Shown: positions 1-14,375 of the stretch, piece by piece | Numbering within the stretch: the stretch's first letter is position 1 | Layout of the letters: every line of letters starts with the position of its first letter | NCBI RefSeq assembly: GCF_947623445.1 | Contig: NC_135241.1 | Span: 20,028,501 to 20,092,500 of the forward strand | Origin: Clavelina lepadiformis | Lineage: Eukaryota; Chordata; Ascidiacea; Aplousobranchia; Clavelinidae | Length of the DNA stretch: 64,000 nt | Reading direction: 5' to 3' | Translations under genes and position numbers: made by a program | The notes under the pieces: generated by a model | What the model was told of the DNA's origin: nothing | Databases searched by the model: none | What the model saw: only the letters and a program-made list of their open reading frames with translations

Positions 1-718
1 TTTGCTGCGATTGGTCTGGCGTCGGTTATGTAACTTGATTACAGGAAACGTCAAGGACAGTTGAACCGCATTTGAATTCAATTTTTGAATCGTTGTTCGT
101 TTTTCAAAAGAACTCGCCTTTGATCGAGAGTTGGCGGAATCCTTGAGAACGATGTAAATCTGTGCATCAACGAACCTCTCTTGCTAAAAAACAAATTGCG
201 TCAGAACTTCGATTTTTATTAGGTCACAAAGCACGCGAAACACGATTTTCTGATAATAACGCGAGCGCTGTTTGTTCTGCAACGGTTTTCAGATAGAAAT
301 TAAGAGACAATGCAGTTGCTGAACATAGCATTATAGGTTTAGTTTAGATGTCTATGTACATAGTCTATCAGACACAGACTAAAATTGGCTTTTTGGTTCC
401 CGACAACTAAATTGGTGGCAGTATAGAGCTAAAACTGGAAGAAAATCATTAAAGTCAGTTTGTTTTTAACAAACAAATGACCTTCCAGGCTTAGATATGA
501 TTAGCTTGCCGAGCAAGACAACCAAAAATGGATGTTTTTCGTCCAGTTCTGTTTTACTGATCAAGCCTAAAGTGAGGATTATTGTAATAAGTTTAGATTC
601 ATTTAGCTGTCAACAAATAAGTTTTATTGATGTTGACGTTTTTTTGCTTTTTCGGAATCTGTCTTTCAAGAGGTAAGCTGTTCCTTCCTATAACTTTGAT
701 ATCGAATTCTTTGAAGTC

Positions 719-1082
719 TTAGGCTATATAAACAATGGGATTTAACGCTAAGCTGGCCTTCATCACTTGTGATGGCGCTTCTGGTTTATCAGAACTCAGT
801 AACACATCATCTTCTATTTTCTTCAAGGAAATGGGAAACCAGGTGACAAATTTAAAGTTGAAACACCGCTACCACTCAAAACTCGTCGTTATCTCAATGT
901 GACTTAAAAAAGCAGAGTTGTATGCGGCGACAGCTTTAAGATTTACAGGTGTCTCCGTTGAGTGTTTTTCATAATCAACAACTGTTGTTATTTTACACGC
1001 ATACTCATACCGGCCCGGCTGATTCGTATCACTGACAACTATTTCTCTTGCAACAGCTTGTTTATTGTAATAGAAACGGTTT
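719..1082 (-). pseudogene. Possible coding remnant, unidentified
   Basis: Read on the minus strand there are two open stretches of about 60 and 50 codons in the same frame, separated by one stop. The composition is protein-like: the first contains GRYEYACKITTVVDYEK, the second KKIEDDVLLSSDKPEAP. I do not recognise the family. It could be a decayed gene, an exon whose splice sites I cannot place, or chance. No partner exon was found upstream or downstream on that strand. Confidence 0.2.
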
Positions 1083-3188
1083 TAGCTTGCCGGTGTACCG
1101 TAGACTAAGTAATATATGCATTTCTTTCTGATAATATCGCGTTTTTAATGAAAATTTGCTGGTTTCAATAGTGTATTCTTCAAGTCATTGTTAGTATTGG
1201 TGTTAGTTTACCTCTTATTGAGGCAACTCCAATTTCGAACTTTTGTCACAGGCCAACAATGCGCGTTAAAAATACAACAAAATTCTTCCTATATTGCGTA
1301 GTCTCCTATTCATCATAGTGGTATAATGCTTGAACGTTAAACTTTTGTTAAGGAAGTTTTCTGTAATATCTGACTAATTTCACCTCCCTGCAACGCATAC
1401 CACGTAAAGGCGAAAGAATTTAGGTCATTACCCTGACAAGAGTCCCTTTTCCGGCTGTAAACAAACACTCCGCGCAGTATGCAAGCTGGGTATTTTAGAA
1501 AACTGTAGAACAGCAGTTTAACTAAGTTTCCTTTCAAAGCAGCTCTTTTTTGATATCAATGGTTTCCAAAGAGGTATCCTATGAAATATTTTCATTGTCT
1601 TTATTGCAGCACATTATAGCAGGCACTCGTTTTTTCTAATTATAGCCACTTTTTGGGAGTCTGTCTCCATGCAATGGTGGCAAAATGCTTTGCTCAATTA
1701 AATATTTCCACAGCATATTTCCTGATCTAATTTTGCAATTTATTTATTCCAGCAAATAGATTGCGATTAATATAATCTCTACCCAATGACAATATAACAA
1801 CTACCAGGTAGTTCAACGCATTTATCAAGTTTAACCAAATGTTATTTAAGGTATCCGCGTATAAGAATATTGATTAAAAGCATTTTGCGTAAACTAAAAT
1901 TGAAAACCGTCTTACTACTTATTTATTTTTTCTATGCAAAGCCGTCAACTTTTACTTCCAACAATCATCATCGACATTTGTAAATGTTATTAAAGCAGTA
2001 TTTCATTTAGTATTATAAGTATCATTACTTGTACCTGTATACTATTCGTACAACTTGTAGGCTTGGTTTTAGTGGCCATAAACCAGTGGCCATCACCAAG
2101 GTATTACCATTATTGTTTTCATGCAAGTTTTAGACTTTTTTGGCTTCATCGATTCGTTCTCGTTCATTAATCATGCTGCAAGCAACTGGCGCTGTTTATT
2201 CTTCAGCACCGCGCTCATGACGAAAGTTATATGATTGACGGATACTACAAAGTGTTGAAATGGCTGACGCAACGCCTGTCGTTAGCAACGCGGCATTGCC
2301 ATTGTCATAGCTTGGAAATGATATTGCGGGTATAAATAAACTACGTTTAACAAATATACAAACAAACGGAATCCTAAAGTGGTCCTCGTGGGAACTGCGG
2401 CATTCATTAAAGCGTTATGAATGAGTTGTCTCAGGAAATTAGTATGATATTGTCCACTGCGCTGCCACTGATGCCACATCTCCCTTGAGAAGAAAACTTG
2501 TTTGAAAAGATCTTGAACATTTCACTCTTCAGTCGCTCTTTCTTTTGTTTTTACAAAGTAGAGTTGTACAGCGAAATCTTAACTTTTTCCTGCAAAGTTT
2601 GCCCATCTTTCAAAAAAGGTTGATTTCACGGCATATATTATATTTTCGAAATTGTCACACTTCAAGCACTAAATATTGAGCAACTCGATTATACATGTCA
2701 TCGTCATTTGTCAGACACTGAATTTAAACCATAAAAAGTGAGCTAAAGCACGGAGAATATCGCTTTTGCCATCGTCGGTTGTAATATCGTGAAAATTTCT
2801 TTGACATACTCACGCGCTATGCAGTTATCCGTAGCTATTTGATCAGTTGAAACGGAAGCCAATCAATAAAAGTAATATTTAAAATACGTCAACCAAGTAT
2901 AGGCCAATGTACAGTGCCGTGTTGACGGCGTTGATACATTCCTTTGTTCAGGAGATGGTTCAATGAGTATGTTTTTGCTTGTACAGTATTTTATCAAATG
3001 CTCCATCGATCAACGCTACATTTTCGATGATCTATCTAGACACGTATTTCAAGTCCATTTTAGCTGCGTAATATTTCAGCATGTAGGGATCAGTCAGTGA
3101 CGGATGCTTGGAACAGCTGAATAAATTGTGACAAATTTACCACAAATGCCAGGCAGGAAAAACCTTTGGACAATTGTTATTACTAAAA

Positions 3189-3237
3189 ATAGTAATGATA
3201 ATGGTAATGGTAATCTAACGGTAATGGTAATCTACAC
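3189..3237. repeat. Short degenerate GGTAAT array
   Basis: The motif GGTAAT or GATAAT recurs about six times in 50 bases, including the pair GGTAATGGTAATCTA repeated after a short spacer. It looks like a decaying simple repeat with no coding role. Confidence 0.6.
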
Positions 3238-6200
3238 AAGATAAAAAAAGTGTTATTCTCTTCCGGGACCGTAATTGTTCAAGTGAATAATCTTAGCGGT
3301 GTATTAGAAGGCATTGTCAATACCTGCAATTTAATATTTAACTGTTCCAATAAAAACGTTAATCAGATTTTTTGGAATTCTGTCACCCCTATAACAATCA
3401 AACTGAACGTGACGGTTAAACCCTTTAAAGTATACATTGGGCCATACTGTTTACCTTGTATGTGAAGCGAAATTCTTTGTTATGCTTCAGAGTTAATTAC
3501 AATTTACATTGAACCCTGATCACTGATGATCAGCAATTTATTTAATCGAGTTTTCTGAATCATAGACTGCAGTCGAATTCTTTGTGCAATTTTCTTTCCT
3601 TTTACGCATGTATTTGTGTTGAAAGCTTCGTCTTTTCGACCTGGGACGGGTCAGTTTCAGACGTTATTAGGTTTGATTAACTGTTCTAAACCTCCAAAAT
3701 ATGAAGGAATAACTTATAAGTTACTAAAAATGCAAGTTTGCAAAGGAAAGAACACATACCATAAGTGTGGCATCAAATTGGTTGTAACCGCTTATAGTCA
3801 GACGAACGCAGCATAAAAGGATGCTTTAACAATCTTGCCTTTCTATTCATGATTTTATTGAAGTAATTCAAACCTTTTAAAAGTTTGGCAGCTCATCTCG
3901 TGAGACGCTTTACCTTCAGATAATAATCTCCTGTTTGGTAAACATTTACAGAATTACCACTCTGTGCAAGACGACTCCGCAGTAACGCCAAGGAATGTGT
4001 ATGAAGTGCGTGGCAGCAATATGAAAGGCCCCTTTTCAGATAATTTTAGGTGCAGTGAGTGCAAACACAAAGCATTAGGGAAACCACTTCATAATTTCTG
4101 CTGAAAATTTTATCACAGATCTTAGAGGCGTTTTAAACTTGGAAATACCTATTCAACTGATACCTTAGAGTTTTTAAAACTTGCATGTTGGTACTCAAAA
4201 AGCTTCGAGAATCATTGGTGTGTTTTGACAACTAAACTTGACTCAATTATATTAAAGCAGTTGCGTCATGGTAGTTGATATTTATATTATTAGGCTCTAT
4301 TTGATTGACAGCAGACGCTGTCATTAGAGCAGAAATTATGGTTGTTGTCCGAATCTAGTCTCGTTTCAGTTTAAAACTTTAAGTAGTCGGCGAATGAAAA
4401 CTATAATTACAGCGGGATTTTTCATAACAAGTTTACTAGGCGTAAACAATCCTTTCTGACGGGCTGTCATTATTTAATTTGCAATAATTTTCTCAGTGAT
4501 GTGAAGATCATTTAGGACAAGAAGGTGTCAGAAAACTGTCAGTAGCCTAGATGGCCGACACTAAATCCACTAAATTATACTTAGCGAGTAATTTATGGTC
4601 TGAAAATAGATGACAACTTCACCTGTGTAAATCTTTGATTTCCAATAATTGATCAATTATGCATATGGCACCCTCACATGTAGGAGGTGGCTGAATTTCA
4701 AGACAAATACTGCACATTCCAAGATTGATTATACAGTATTGTTAAGATAGCACCGGACTGAAAGATAAGGCAAACACTTTCAAATAAGGCTGATGGATTA
4801 AACGATTGCCGCTGTCCACCTCGTTTCAAAAAATCTAAGAGATATTTAGCTTGGTTTTAGTGTTCATTTTAAAACTTACGTCGACGAAATATTAACTGAG
4901 AACCGCAAGCAAGTAGCAACGGGCTTATAATGCATAAATGCTGCAAGAGCGAAGTACAATTAATGAACTATTCAGTGTGCGTATGGTTGTTGCCACGACG
5001 GGTATTGCATGCAATACTTACAATCTAACAGAGTAATGAACGATTAACAATAACTTAAGCAAGTAAGCTGGACTACTGGAGTAAAGATATAGCCTCGATA
5101 TATATTTCTTCTTCACGTCAGTCAACTGTAAGAGATTACAGATTACAGAGATTCACCGCCTTGCCATTTCAACGTCTATATTGCCTATTGGGAACACGGA
5201 GGCTAACTTTTTTGAATGAGTATAATTATTATTATGAGTGTTCGGTGGTAGCACATATTTGATTGAAACGGCGCATTGTTTGATATTGATTCTTTGCAGA
5301 ATCGATTAATTTTACTTCAAAAATCTTCGTCGGTGTATTCTGTCGTTTTGGAGCGTGGAGTCATTTAGATTGTTTACAATACTTTATTAATCTATGGTGA
5401 TTAATTTATTGTGAAGTTCTGTACGCAATAAGTAGTTCACGTGAGGTTACTGTTTTTAAATAAAAAGTGTTCGCCAGCTAGTGAGATAACGTCCACGATG
5501 TTTGTCGTAAATATTGTTCGGTGGTCTGATACAAAACTACCCATCATCATCACAAAGGAAGAATTTATTTATTCTACATGGGACGAGACAAATTATACTT
5601 ATAGATATTTGAATTGTCTGGCTCATCATTTCCTAAGTTATGGGCTGGACAGGTCGCTGGCGTCGCTGAACGGCGGCCAGAACGATGTGCCTTCCCATGG
5701 TGAAAGTTGACTAATTGACCCGATCCTTTCAAACGCTGAGTGAGACGCAGAGGGTATTTCTTTGGGTCAATTTCGTTTAGGTTAATAGAAATGGCAATAA
5801 CGTTTCTTGTTGCTCATGACAAATGCTTGCTGGCCGTGATAAACCGGTTCGCCCTCTAAGGCCAAGGGGTTACACTGTTCTTACTTTTAATTACGGGCCC
5901 GAGAATTTCGTCAATGCGTAGCGGGCGTACAGGCTGCCGGTAAACCCATGGGAATACCATTTGTAAGCCGATCCTTTTTTCTCTTTTGAGTTTCTTTGCC
6001 TTTTTCAAATAACAAATCTTATTCTTTTCGTTTTGTGCGAAATGCTTTTTCAGTCCGCCAAAGAGAACTTAAACATGATGAATAAAAGTATTTCCAACCG
6101 CAACTTCAGAAGCACCACATAAATTAAACGGTATCAAGTATACTTGTGCTGAGATGATGATTTGTAACTCTAAACTGAGAATATGGTCATTTTTATAGGA

Positions 6201-8641
6201 GACTTTGGGTTGGAGTTTCTATCAGTGGCAGTTAGACAAAAATCTTGAAAGATCAATCATTCTGTTTGTCTCTCGTGGCGCGATCGTGTTTTATTTGGTC
6301 GGTGCTTTTAATTTGTTGTGAGGGCTTTATCTTATCAAATGTCGTATATGGATAAGAAACCAACAAGCTCCAGAAAAGAAGCAGTTTTTCCCAGCTGCTA
6401 GCACTCAGACTAGTGGAGCAGTACAACTGAGCACTTGTTTTTGAAACAAAACATTTTGAAAGAAACGGGTTGTAGGCTACTTTGCACTAAGGTGAGAACT
6501 TTCAGCTGCTAATTTAAGGGATTAGGGTCAGAGGAAAGACGTAAGAGTAAGGCTTTGTCTTTTTCAACCTAAGACGATAGAAACTAACATGACTGGAAAC
6601 GTCTATGACGCCAAGATATATTACTGTATAAAGTGTTTTAAAAAACATGAGCTATCGAATGTGCATGCATCCGTTTTCCGACGTTGATTGAGTTTCACAT
6701 TGTCTCAAAGTTTGAGAAGATGACTTTGTTTTATTTCTTGTTCTACACCAAGAAAGCTTAGTGACAACCATATCGTAGAAAGTTCCCCGAAAATGTTTAT
6801 ACAAAGGATTATGTAATATCCGTTGTACTTTTAAGAGCACCTGATGACCCATTACTTGAATATATTTTGTCTGGTTGATTTATGAATACAGGGACATACT
6901 CGATTTAATTTTTTGAAAAAAAACGCAAGTCTTAATCAGTTTATTCCCTCGAAATGTAAGACCTTTGCCTTGCTGTAGACTAATCAATAAAATCATAAAG
7001 TAAGTTTTTAATTTTATCAGCTGATGCAAACTTGCGCCGTTATTCTTGCTACACAAACGGTTAGAAAGAAAACGCAAACTTAATGCCTAAACCTGATTAT
7101 ATTGAACTTCATATTGAGTTGGATGATTAATGACGATAATTGCTTGTCGTCATTAACCGTCGTTTATACCAATTAAATAATTTTTATTTTTCCGAATGTT
7201 GACATTGATTTATGGTAATGGACTACTTTCATTTCACCAGTTTTGAGGAAATACTTCCAGCAAAATTCGTTAGTGTTAATGTTGCAAATAATGTTTCTAC
7301 TTTTTCGTGTATAATTTACCCATTTGTTGACATCTTCCTATCATCTGAAATGCAATTAGAACGGCAGCTGAGTTGAAAGTTAATAGGTAGGCAGATAACG
7401 CGAAGCTTTTGATGATGAATGGAAAACGTGAGCGAAACGCGTCGGCAATTATGGTTCTTGTTTACACAAAACAAACCAAATTTGTTAGAACAACTTGTTG
7501 GTTACCAGCCAGTGATCTCATGACGATAAGGCTTGATCCTCGATAGTCGTGGAATGCAGATCAAATTTCAGAAAAACAACAATATTTCATTAAAATTGAT
7601 TCGGATTTCAATGAACTGGGTTAGGGCTGGGTTATTCTGTATACTGAACAACCTTATAAAACTCAAACCTCTTTGTATGTGCGCTACCTTTCACTCAGGT
7701 CACTTGGTTTGTGCGCTATGCTCTGTGCCTTTACTCCTTGCACTTGAACCTTTCGGACGTTTGGTTTGGATCCGTTTTAACTTGTTTGCAGTGGTCTGAA
7801 CCCATGGATGAGCCAGCGTGACGAATTCCCTTGTATAAGTGAAAATATATCATGATGTGATCATGCAACCGGCTATCTCAGACGCATGGCTTTTTCATCG
7901 TGGACTTGATTTATACAAACAGTTTGTTCATTGCAGCATGTCCCAAGAAATAAGAACTTGCCGAGTATAAATATTTTTCGAATTAGTTACCTTAGTAGTG
8001 TTAAACTTAGCTTTCGCCTGATATAACTTGAGGTCGGGTTTGTTATGGGCTAACTAGATATGTTTTAAGCACGTTGGTTAGCGTCCATGAAACCCCAAAA
8101 GTAGTTATTGTTGTGAAAACAGCGGTGTAGTGCCGGTAATTTCCAACAATACGTTTCTTTGTGAAAAGCTTTGGCAAAGGTTATGACACTCGCGTGTGTA
8201 TTGTTTTGTAAGATTAGTTGTAAGTTGCCTAAAGCAGTTCCGGATTTCTTTTGCACGTCGTTCCATTTCGACAAAGTTAATGCACGCGTGGCAAGTGCGT
8301 TACGTGTCCGGACGAAAGAGCTTGTTGGAAAAAAGAAGCGCCACCTATTGAACGATGAACCGGCAGATGATAATATATAATCGTTGTCCTCTCCTACCTA
8401 TACAGTATCTGGTTTACAATCATAAAACAGACATGGGTGATATGAAGGAAATGGCTTGAGAACGTAACAGGCGGCGAGAAAAGTTAGTTTGTTTAAACGA
8501 GTCACGGTTATGCGATCACGTATCATTGTTTTGCAGATAAGACGTATCATTATTTATTACATATAGGCTACACGTACGCTGTGTAAGTGTCTATATTGTT
8601 CTGCTCGATTTACGGTGAAAGAAAACTAACTAAAGTGAAAC

Positions 8642-11600
8642 ATGGAAAAGAAGAAAAGAGGAAACTCTGAAACCTGTGGTGAGTCGGTGACCATGTAATT
8701 TAAGTTCAAGAATGTGATCCTAATCGCTAACTTGTTTCCGAGTCGTTGAGCAAAGAGTACTAATTAAGCTTAACAAGCTTGCTGAGTTTGTCAATAAACA
8801 GTTTTGCTCGCGGACTGGTTATGAACAACGTTCTTTCGTAGATTTCCAGGGTACAAGCAATAATCTTTTTATAGTAAAATCACTCTTTGAACACTCAGCA
8901 GTAAAAGTTACTAAGAAAAAATATGGTGTCAAAAATCTACAAAGAGTATAGACATAAATAAGACATAAAATGCTGCCAGATGTACAATTTTTACGATTGT
9001 TGTCTTTTGACGCAATTCTTTTTCTGTGAAGCTGTTTTATTGGACTCAACGACCGAAAGTCGCATGGACCAGGGGTCTATCAAAAAATGCCTTTACGTTG
9101 TTTCCTTGGCTTTTATGATGAACTATGCCGCCTATGGAGGTGAGTCCAGCTTATTACGTGAAAATGGGAATGTCCCTGTATTGACAATGATGTCATGAAA
9201 AGTTTGATATAATTCATTTGCGTTACAACATAACAAAGTAATCGATATATACGTAGGCACGTTGTATGACGATGTCATTTTCTATTTTACTAAGATAATC
9301 CGAAGACTTATGTCAAATAAATAGGAGTGTTGTGTTCGTTGCTATACGACGAAGCGTGGCGTAGGTGAATGATGCACAATAGGTATGGCGCCAAGGCAGG
9401 TTACAATAAGCTGATTACATGTTGTTGTTGGGTGTTTAAACATCAAAAGCAAGTTAGATATATTCGAACACAAATACTAAGTACAGTATATGTTCGTGGT
9501 GTACGTGCTGTGATTCGGGAATTGTTATGCAATATATTTGCGTAATTCCAGGCTTAAAACGAAGTCGTCATAAGACCAATATAGGAAAGAACAAAACTGA
9601 AGCAGGGCTATGTCAGATTGTATATGTTGCAATGTGAAGCATTTTACAGAGCATGGCTAAAACCGAAAATTTAAGCCTCGAAAAAAATGTATTTTAAATA
9701 TATGATTGACACATATACAAATAAAAGTAATACTTGAAAACGTCGTTTCACACAATTCGTTTGCAAATGGGCCGCAGGTTTGTTAAACCTTTTTATATTT
9801 TGAAGCACACTTATCATTTCACACTTCTCACACATTCTTTTCCTTCGTATAGGTTTGATCGGCCTGCAAAGCAGCATGAACATAGAGGAAGGCCTCGGGA
9901 CCGGTGGACTGGTTGCGATTTACGGGGTATCGGCGCTTTCGACGATTTTTTTTGTCCCATTTCTTGTCGATTTCATGGGGGCAAAGACCGCGATTATCGC
10001 AGGTGAACTCGGAATCATCGTCTACACTTTCGCAAACTACTACCCCAGTACGTAGGATACAAGTGTTTTTAAACTGTTGTTTCAACTTGTTTGGAAAGAC
10101 TAAATTGTTTTCTCTACTGACTTTTCATACAGCAAAGTTTACCTGACATTTGTGATGAAACAATATAAAAAAAGGCGGTTAATTTCTTTGAAAACTCTAA
10201 TAACTCTATAGGATGGTACACAATTATTCCCGCCGCATTTGTTCATGGTACGACGGAAAGCGCTTCGTGGGCAGGAGCGGGCGTCTACATCACTTATCTC
10301 GGAGAAAAGTTTTGGGAGAATAAAAAAGAACCAGGTAGCAAGAAAGAATCTCACGTCTATTACTTCATCAGCGTCTTCTACATCTTTGTTTACTTGTCTC
10401 AAGTAAGTTATTCCATTTCTAATGCACGCTACGCTGTTTAAAACATGCTTTAGAACACGCATCTTAACGCTCACTTGTAATAAGACAAGAAAAAAGTTTT
10501 AACCATACCTCTATGTTCTGTGCCACGCCCAGAGCCGACGGTATCTCTGATCAAAATCGCCACATTAATACTTTATAAGAAAATTAAAACGTGGCTTATG
10601 CTGTCAAGCTATTTGTTCTTTGTCTCAATAGCGTTATTTTATTTTCCATGTTATTCGGAGCGTTTTAGTTTAAATTTAAATATCTTTGACGTTTGAAATT
10701 AAAGAGAGTAATAATTATTATCAGTTTTTGGTGAAATGATCAACAATTTCCATATAAGTTCTGCGCCATACAGAGAAAGTCGATACTTTATTAGTTTATC
10801 AAAATTATTATCGGACAGGATGATAGGGCAAGGCCGACATGACTCTTGTTTTAGGTAATATACATAAATATAGCAATTTTAAATTAAGACGTGGGTAGGA
10901 CACATGGTGGTCAATATGCATAGTTTTATGTTTTCTCACGCTAGTTTTGCCTATGTATACGCTTTTCTTAGTTTTGATGAATTTAAATTATTTTTTACGA
11001 GTTCAGAGTATACTAATATAACCAATATGCTGTTTAAATCATTATTTTGTTATAATTGCGATAAATCACAGTATATACGGTCGACAACGTCTGGTGACGA
11101 GAAACCAATAAGCACGAATGTAATTATTTGTTAACTTTACTGTACAGGTGGTTGGAAATTCGTTGGTAAGTGTTGTACTCTCCAGTTTCAAAGACTTCAG
11201 TTTAATGGCAAACACGACTTTGCCAGCAAGTGGAAATAGCCTAACTAATTACGGAAACCGAACTTACGGTAACCAGAGCTGGGAAAGCTGTGGGGCACAA
11301 GATTGCCAGGTGAGGTTTACAAATTGTGAAGAGGGTTAAAGGAATCGAAAAATTTCAGCAGCTTTTCTTGTTTCGTGAGAGCCTATGACAAAAATCAAAG
11401 CGTAAATTACGTCTCGTGCTACTTGTGCTAGACTCTTAGAGTGCGATATTTTAGTAAATTTTCTTGAGTTGTGATTATACAATTTGTAGATCATCTAAAA
11501 TACTGACGTACAAATCAGTTTCTGCAACAAATACCAGTTTAGATTAATGATATCGTTACTCGTTAGTAATCGCTACTCCTAAAAAGCAGATAACCATGTT

Positions 11601-13358
11601 TTCTTTTTCAGCTTGACAGAGACCTTAATAAATACCATCCAAATCAAGTTGCTATTTATCTGCTGCTATCACTGTTCATTGTAATGCAAATCGTTTTCAC
11701 TTCCGTTCACGCTTTTGCTATTCCCCGAATCCCAGCCAAGTTCGACGCTTCAGGAGTTCGTGCGGAAGTGGCGGGGTCAAACCAGGACGACGAAAACGTT
11801 GAGTGTCATGATTTTGTTCATAGTAAGGTTAAAACTTAATTATTACCAGGTTATTTGCTCAGAATTGATTATGTTACGTACTGATGTAAGCAACCATGCT
11901 TACTTGAACCTATTGCAGTCCTTAAGTACTATAGCACTCTTGTAGGCTGAACAGAAATGTTTTCTACTGTTACAAAATAGCATTATTTGCAAGGTATGCT
12001 TAACCTAAACTAAGTATAGTCTAAAAGCCAGCTTTTTGGTATATGTCAGGGTTACCGAAAGAATCCTTCAAAGTTGGCACAGCAATAAAATCCGAACTAA
12101 AAGCAACCTGGCGTCACATGGTGTCGCCCTTGCACCTTCTTGTGGCCCCGATTATATTCTCAAACGGGGCATTTATCGCCTTCTCCTTGGCTGAATTTAG
12201 CAGGGCTTACGTCTCCTGTACCATCGGTGTAGAACAGGTAACTGAAACGCAATTTGCAGCTCCATATTAAAACGTTTGTTTTAGTTCATTAGGACAATCG
12301 GGTTAGGTGTGCACAAATTGAAAGATATAAATTGACGTAGTACATATCGTACAATGCAAAAACTGCACTAATTGATTTCCTATCGTGTTTAAAGATTATT
12401 GAGAAATGCTACTGGTTGTCCGTACCAACAAAAGAAAGCTTGGACTTGCTGTTAACGTAGAATTTTTATTGAAGATTTTAAAATACTCAGTCTAACGGCA
12501 TGATTGTTAACTATAGGTCGGATGGCTTGCCGTCATTTATGGGGCGACCAGCATGTTAATCTCATTGCTTTCGGCGAATCTGATGCCGATTTTTGGCAGA
12601 AACGTCATCTTTGTTGTGTTCTTTATTCTAAACGTGACGACACTAACGATGTCGTTACTCTGGAAACCCTCGCCTGACACCTTGTGGATGCTCTATTTGC
12701 TTGCCGCTTGTCTGGGGTCTTGCGACGGCACCCTTACCAATGCTTTGCAAGGTTTGTTGCATATCTTTATCATCTGCTATAAATACTTAATAAGAAACCG
12801 TGAAGGAGGCATGCCTATTGCCTATACATATATACATCTTGCTAAAAATTATATCTACTTATTCAACTTTAACCTGCAAGTAAACTCAAACTGCTCAAAC
12901 AACTGCTTCTTTGTTAGAAATAAGCACAGGGTTTGTTTTTAGTTACAATTTTCAAGCTTTCTACTGAACGAAAAATTAGGCTTATTTGTGGTGTAATTTA
13001 TAAGCAGAATGTAAGCACAATGAATGAAACAAAAACATTTGCTCGAGAAGAGAGAACACGGGAATTGATAAAAGTGAAATAATTAACTAATTAATTTCAT
13101 CTTTTAGGAATGCTGGCAATGTATTTCGAAGACCGACTTGGCATTGCATTTAGCGTCAAAAACTTTGCTTTTAACCTGGGAGTTGTCGTTGGAACCGGTT
13201 ATAGCACCATGGTCTGTGTTTACGTGAAGATTTATTTATTATATGGTTTACTACTGCTTAGTACACTTTGTTATATTTTCGCCGAAATTCGGTTCCGACG
13301 AAGAAAACGTTCACCTGAGAGGAATTTAGATGCGACCAACTCGTTGGATGGAAATTGA
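8642..13358 (+). CDS. UNC93A-like membrane protein, copy 1
   Basis: A nine-exon gene for a UNC93-type major facilitator protein of about 525 residues. Proposed exons are 8642-8678, 9032-9139, 9853-10047, 10212-10402, 11148-11309, 11612-11822, 12050-12237, 12517-12751 and 13108-13358. Every junction has GT-AG ends and the frame is kept to the stop. Family signs are the GLQSSMNIEEGLGT block after the first membrane segment, PRWYTIIPAA, WAGAGVYITYLG and a last exon with YFEDRLGIAF. Exon 5 encodes a polar, probably extracytoplasmic loop ending in CGAQDC. UNC93 proteins span the membrane about 11-12 times; UNC93A itself has no settled substrate, so transport is a family inference. The 12-codon first exon is the weakest part of the model. 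The gene converges on copy 2. Confidence 0.88.
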
Positions 13359-14375
13359 AAACTATGTGCGCTGGATCACAGTACAGAAAATATCACTACC
13401 CAAAATTATGCTGCTAGGTAGGCTTGACCTGCCTAATTTTGTTAATTGCGAGGCGCTGGCTGGAAGCACGCAGGTAGTACAACGAAAAAGAGTACACAAA
13501 ATTTCAGCTGCTGATCCTCAAAGAACGGGATAATGAAGATAGTATTAGCATCACTCACGTGGTCTTGTTTCGTGTTTACTACTGAATTTCTTACGCAAAT
13601 TAAAACTCGAATAAAAGAAAATTTGAGCTTTTTTATGTAACAGATATCAAAATTCCTAGAGGTAGCCTGTTGGATGTTTATCACCAACGTTTTTAGCGAT
13701 TTTAGTTTAATTACGTTTCATTGACACCAAAAAGACGGAAAAGCAACTGAGTGCTCCGTATACAACAGCACGCTTAAAGCACACTCTTGACTTGCCTATA
13801 GTACTCGAATCTTCAAGTCCATTTATAAATATGCCAACTTAAATCACAAGTTACTCAATCTAATCAAGTCCTAAACAAAAGGGCAGATAACATCTTGCTA
13901 TAAAATAAAATGCCTCAATACTTTATAACAATTATAACTCGTTCTTTATCCAAACGAAAGCCCTAACGTATGGATCTAGCGGCGATGGAGAGAGAATTTA
14001 ACCAAAATCGGCCACATCTTCATCGTCCTCGACCCAAGCACGGCCGACTTACTATACCTAACCTCATCTGTTTTGTCTATCTCATATACGTGGGCTTCTT
14101 ACGAAAACCACATCACTTGAGGGCCACCACAAATGACCTCATTTGCCCACACACTGTTCTGGCGAAGACCAAACGGGCACGCACACTCACTCAGGGCCAC
14201 CACAGACGAAGCCACCAAATGCACCTGGTCCATTACTTAACTTTAGTAACTTGTTTTAAACTTCTCACCTACATTCATGGCATAAACAGACTGCACTAAC
14301 AAAACTGATGTTGACTGATTTAACCAAACGTATGACGACGAAAATGTATATCTTTGCCGCGTTTTAAAAAAGTTT
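13359..14375. other. Convergent spacer between UNC93A-like copies 1 and 2
   Basis: The 3' ends of the two convergent genes share this 1 kb. It holds a 109-codon plus-strand frame at 13970-14299 rich in His and Arg, with the string GGGCCACCACA occurring twice, about 70 bases apart. That frame resembles no family I know and is more likely repeat-derived than a gene. Confidence 0.5.
13610..13615 (+). promoter_or_regulatory. Poly(A) signal for UNC93A-like copy 1
   Basis: AATAAA lies about 250 bases after the stop codon of copy 1 and is the first canonical signal in that flank. It is assigned by position only. Confidence 0.45.

Larger units (their letters stand above)
1..8641. other. Gene-poor 5' region, no confident gene
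   Basis: No exon chain or recognisable protein domain was found on either strand. Weak coding-like scraps exist: a minus-strand open stretch at about 719-1082, two short plus-strand frames at 3250-3465 and 3616-3816 that each contain a few cysteines, and an 89-codon plus-strand frame at 5441-5710 whose 3' half is GC-richer than its surroundings. None matches a family I recognise and none shows a convincing splice pattern, so they are not called as genes. The rest is AT-rich sequence without obvious repeats other than a short GGTAAT-type array near 3.2 kb. Confidence 0.5.

Noticed and set aside
5441-5710. 89-codon plus-strand frame with a GC-richer 3' half
   Set aside because: No domain, signal peptide or splice partner could be supported.
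13970-14299. 109-codon plus-strand frame between UNC93A-like copies 1 and 2
   Set aside because: His/Arg-rich and unlike any known domain, with internal repeated strings; more likely repeat-derived.
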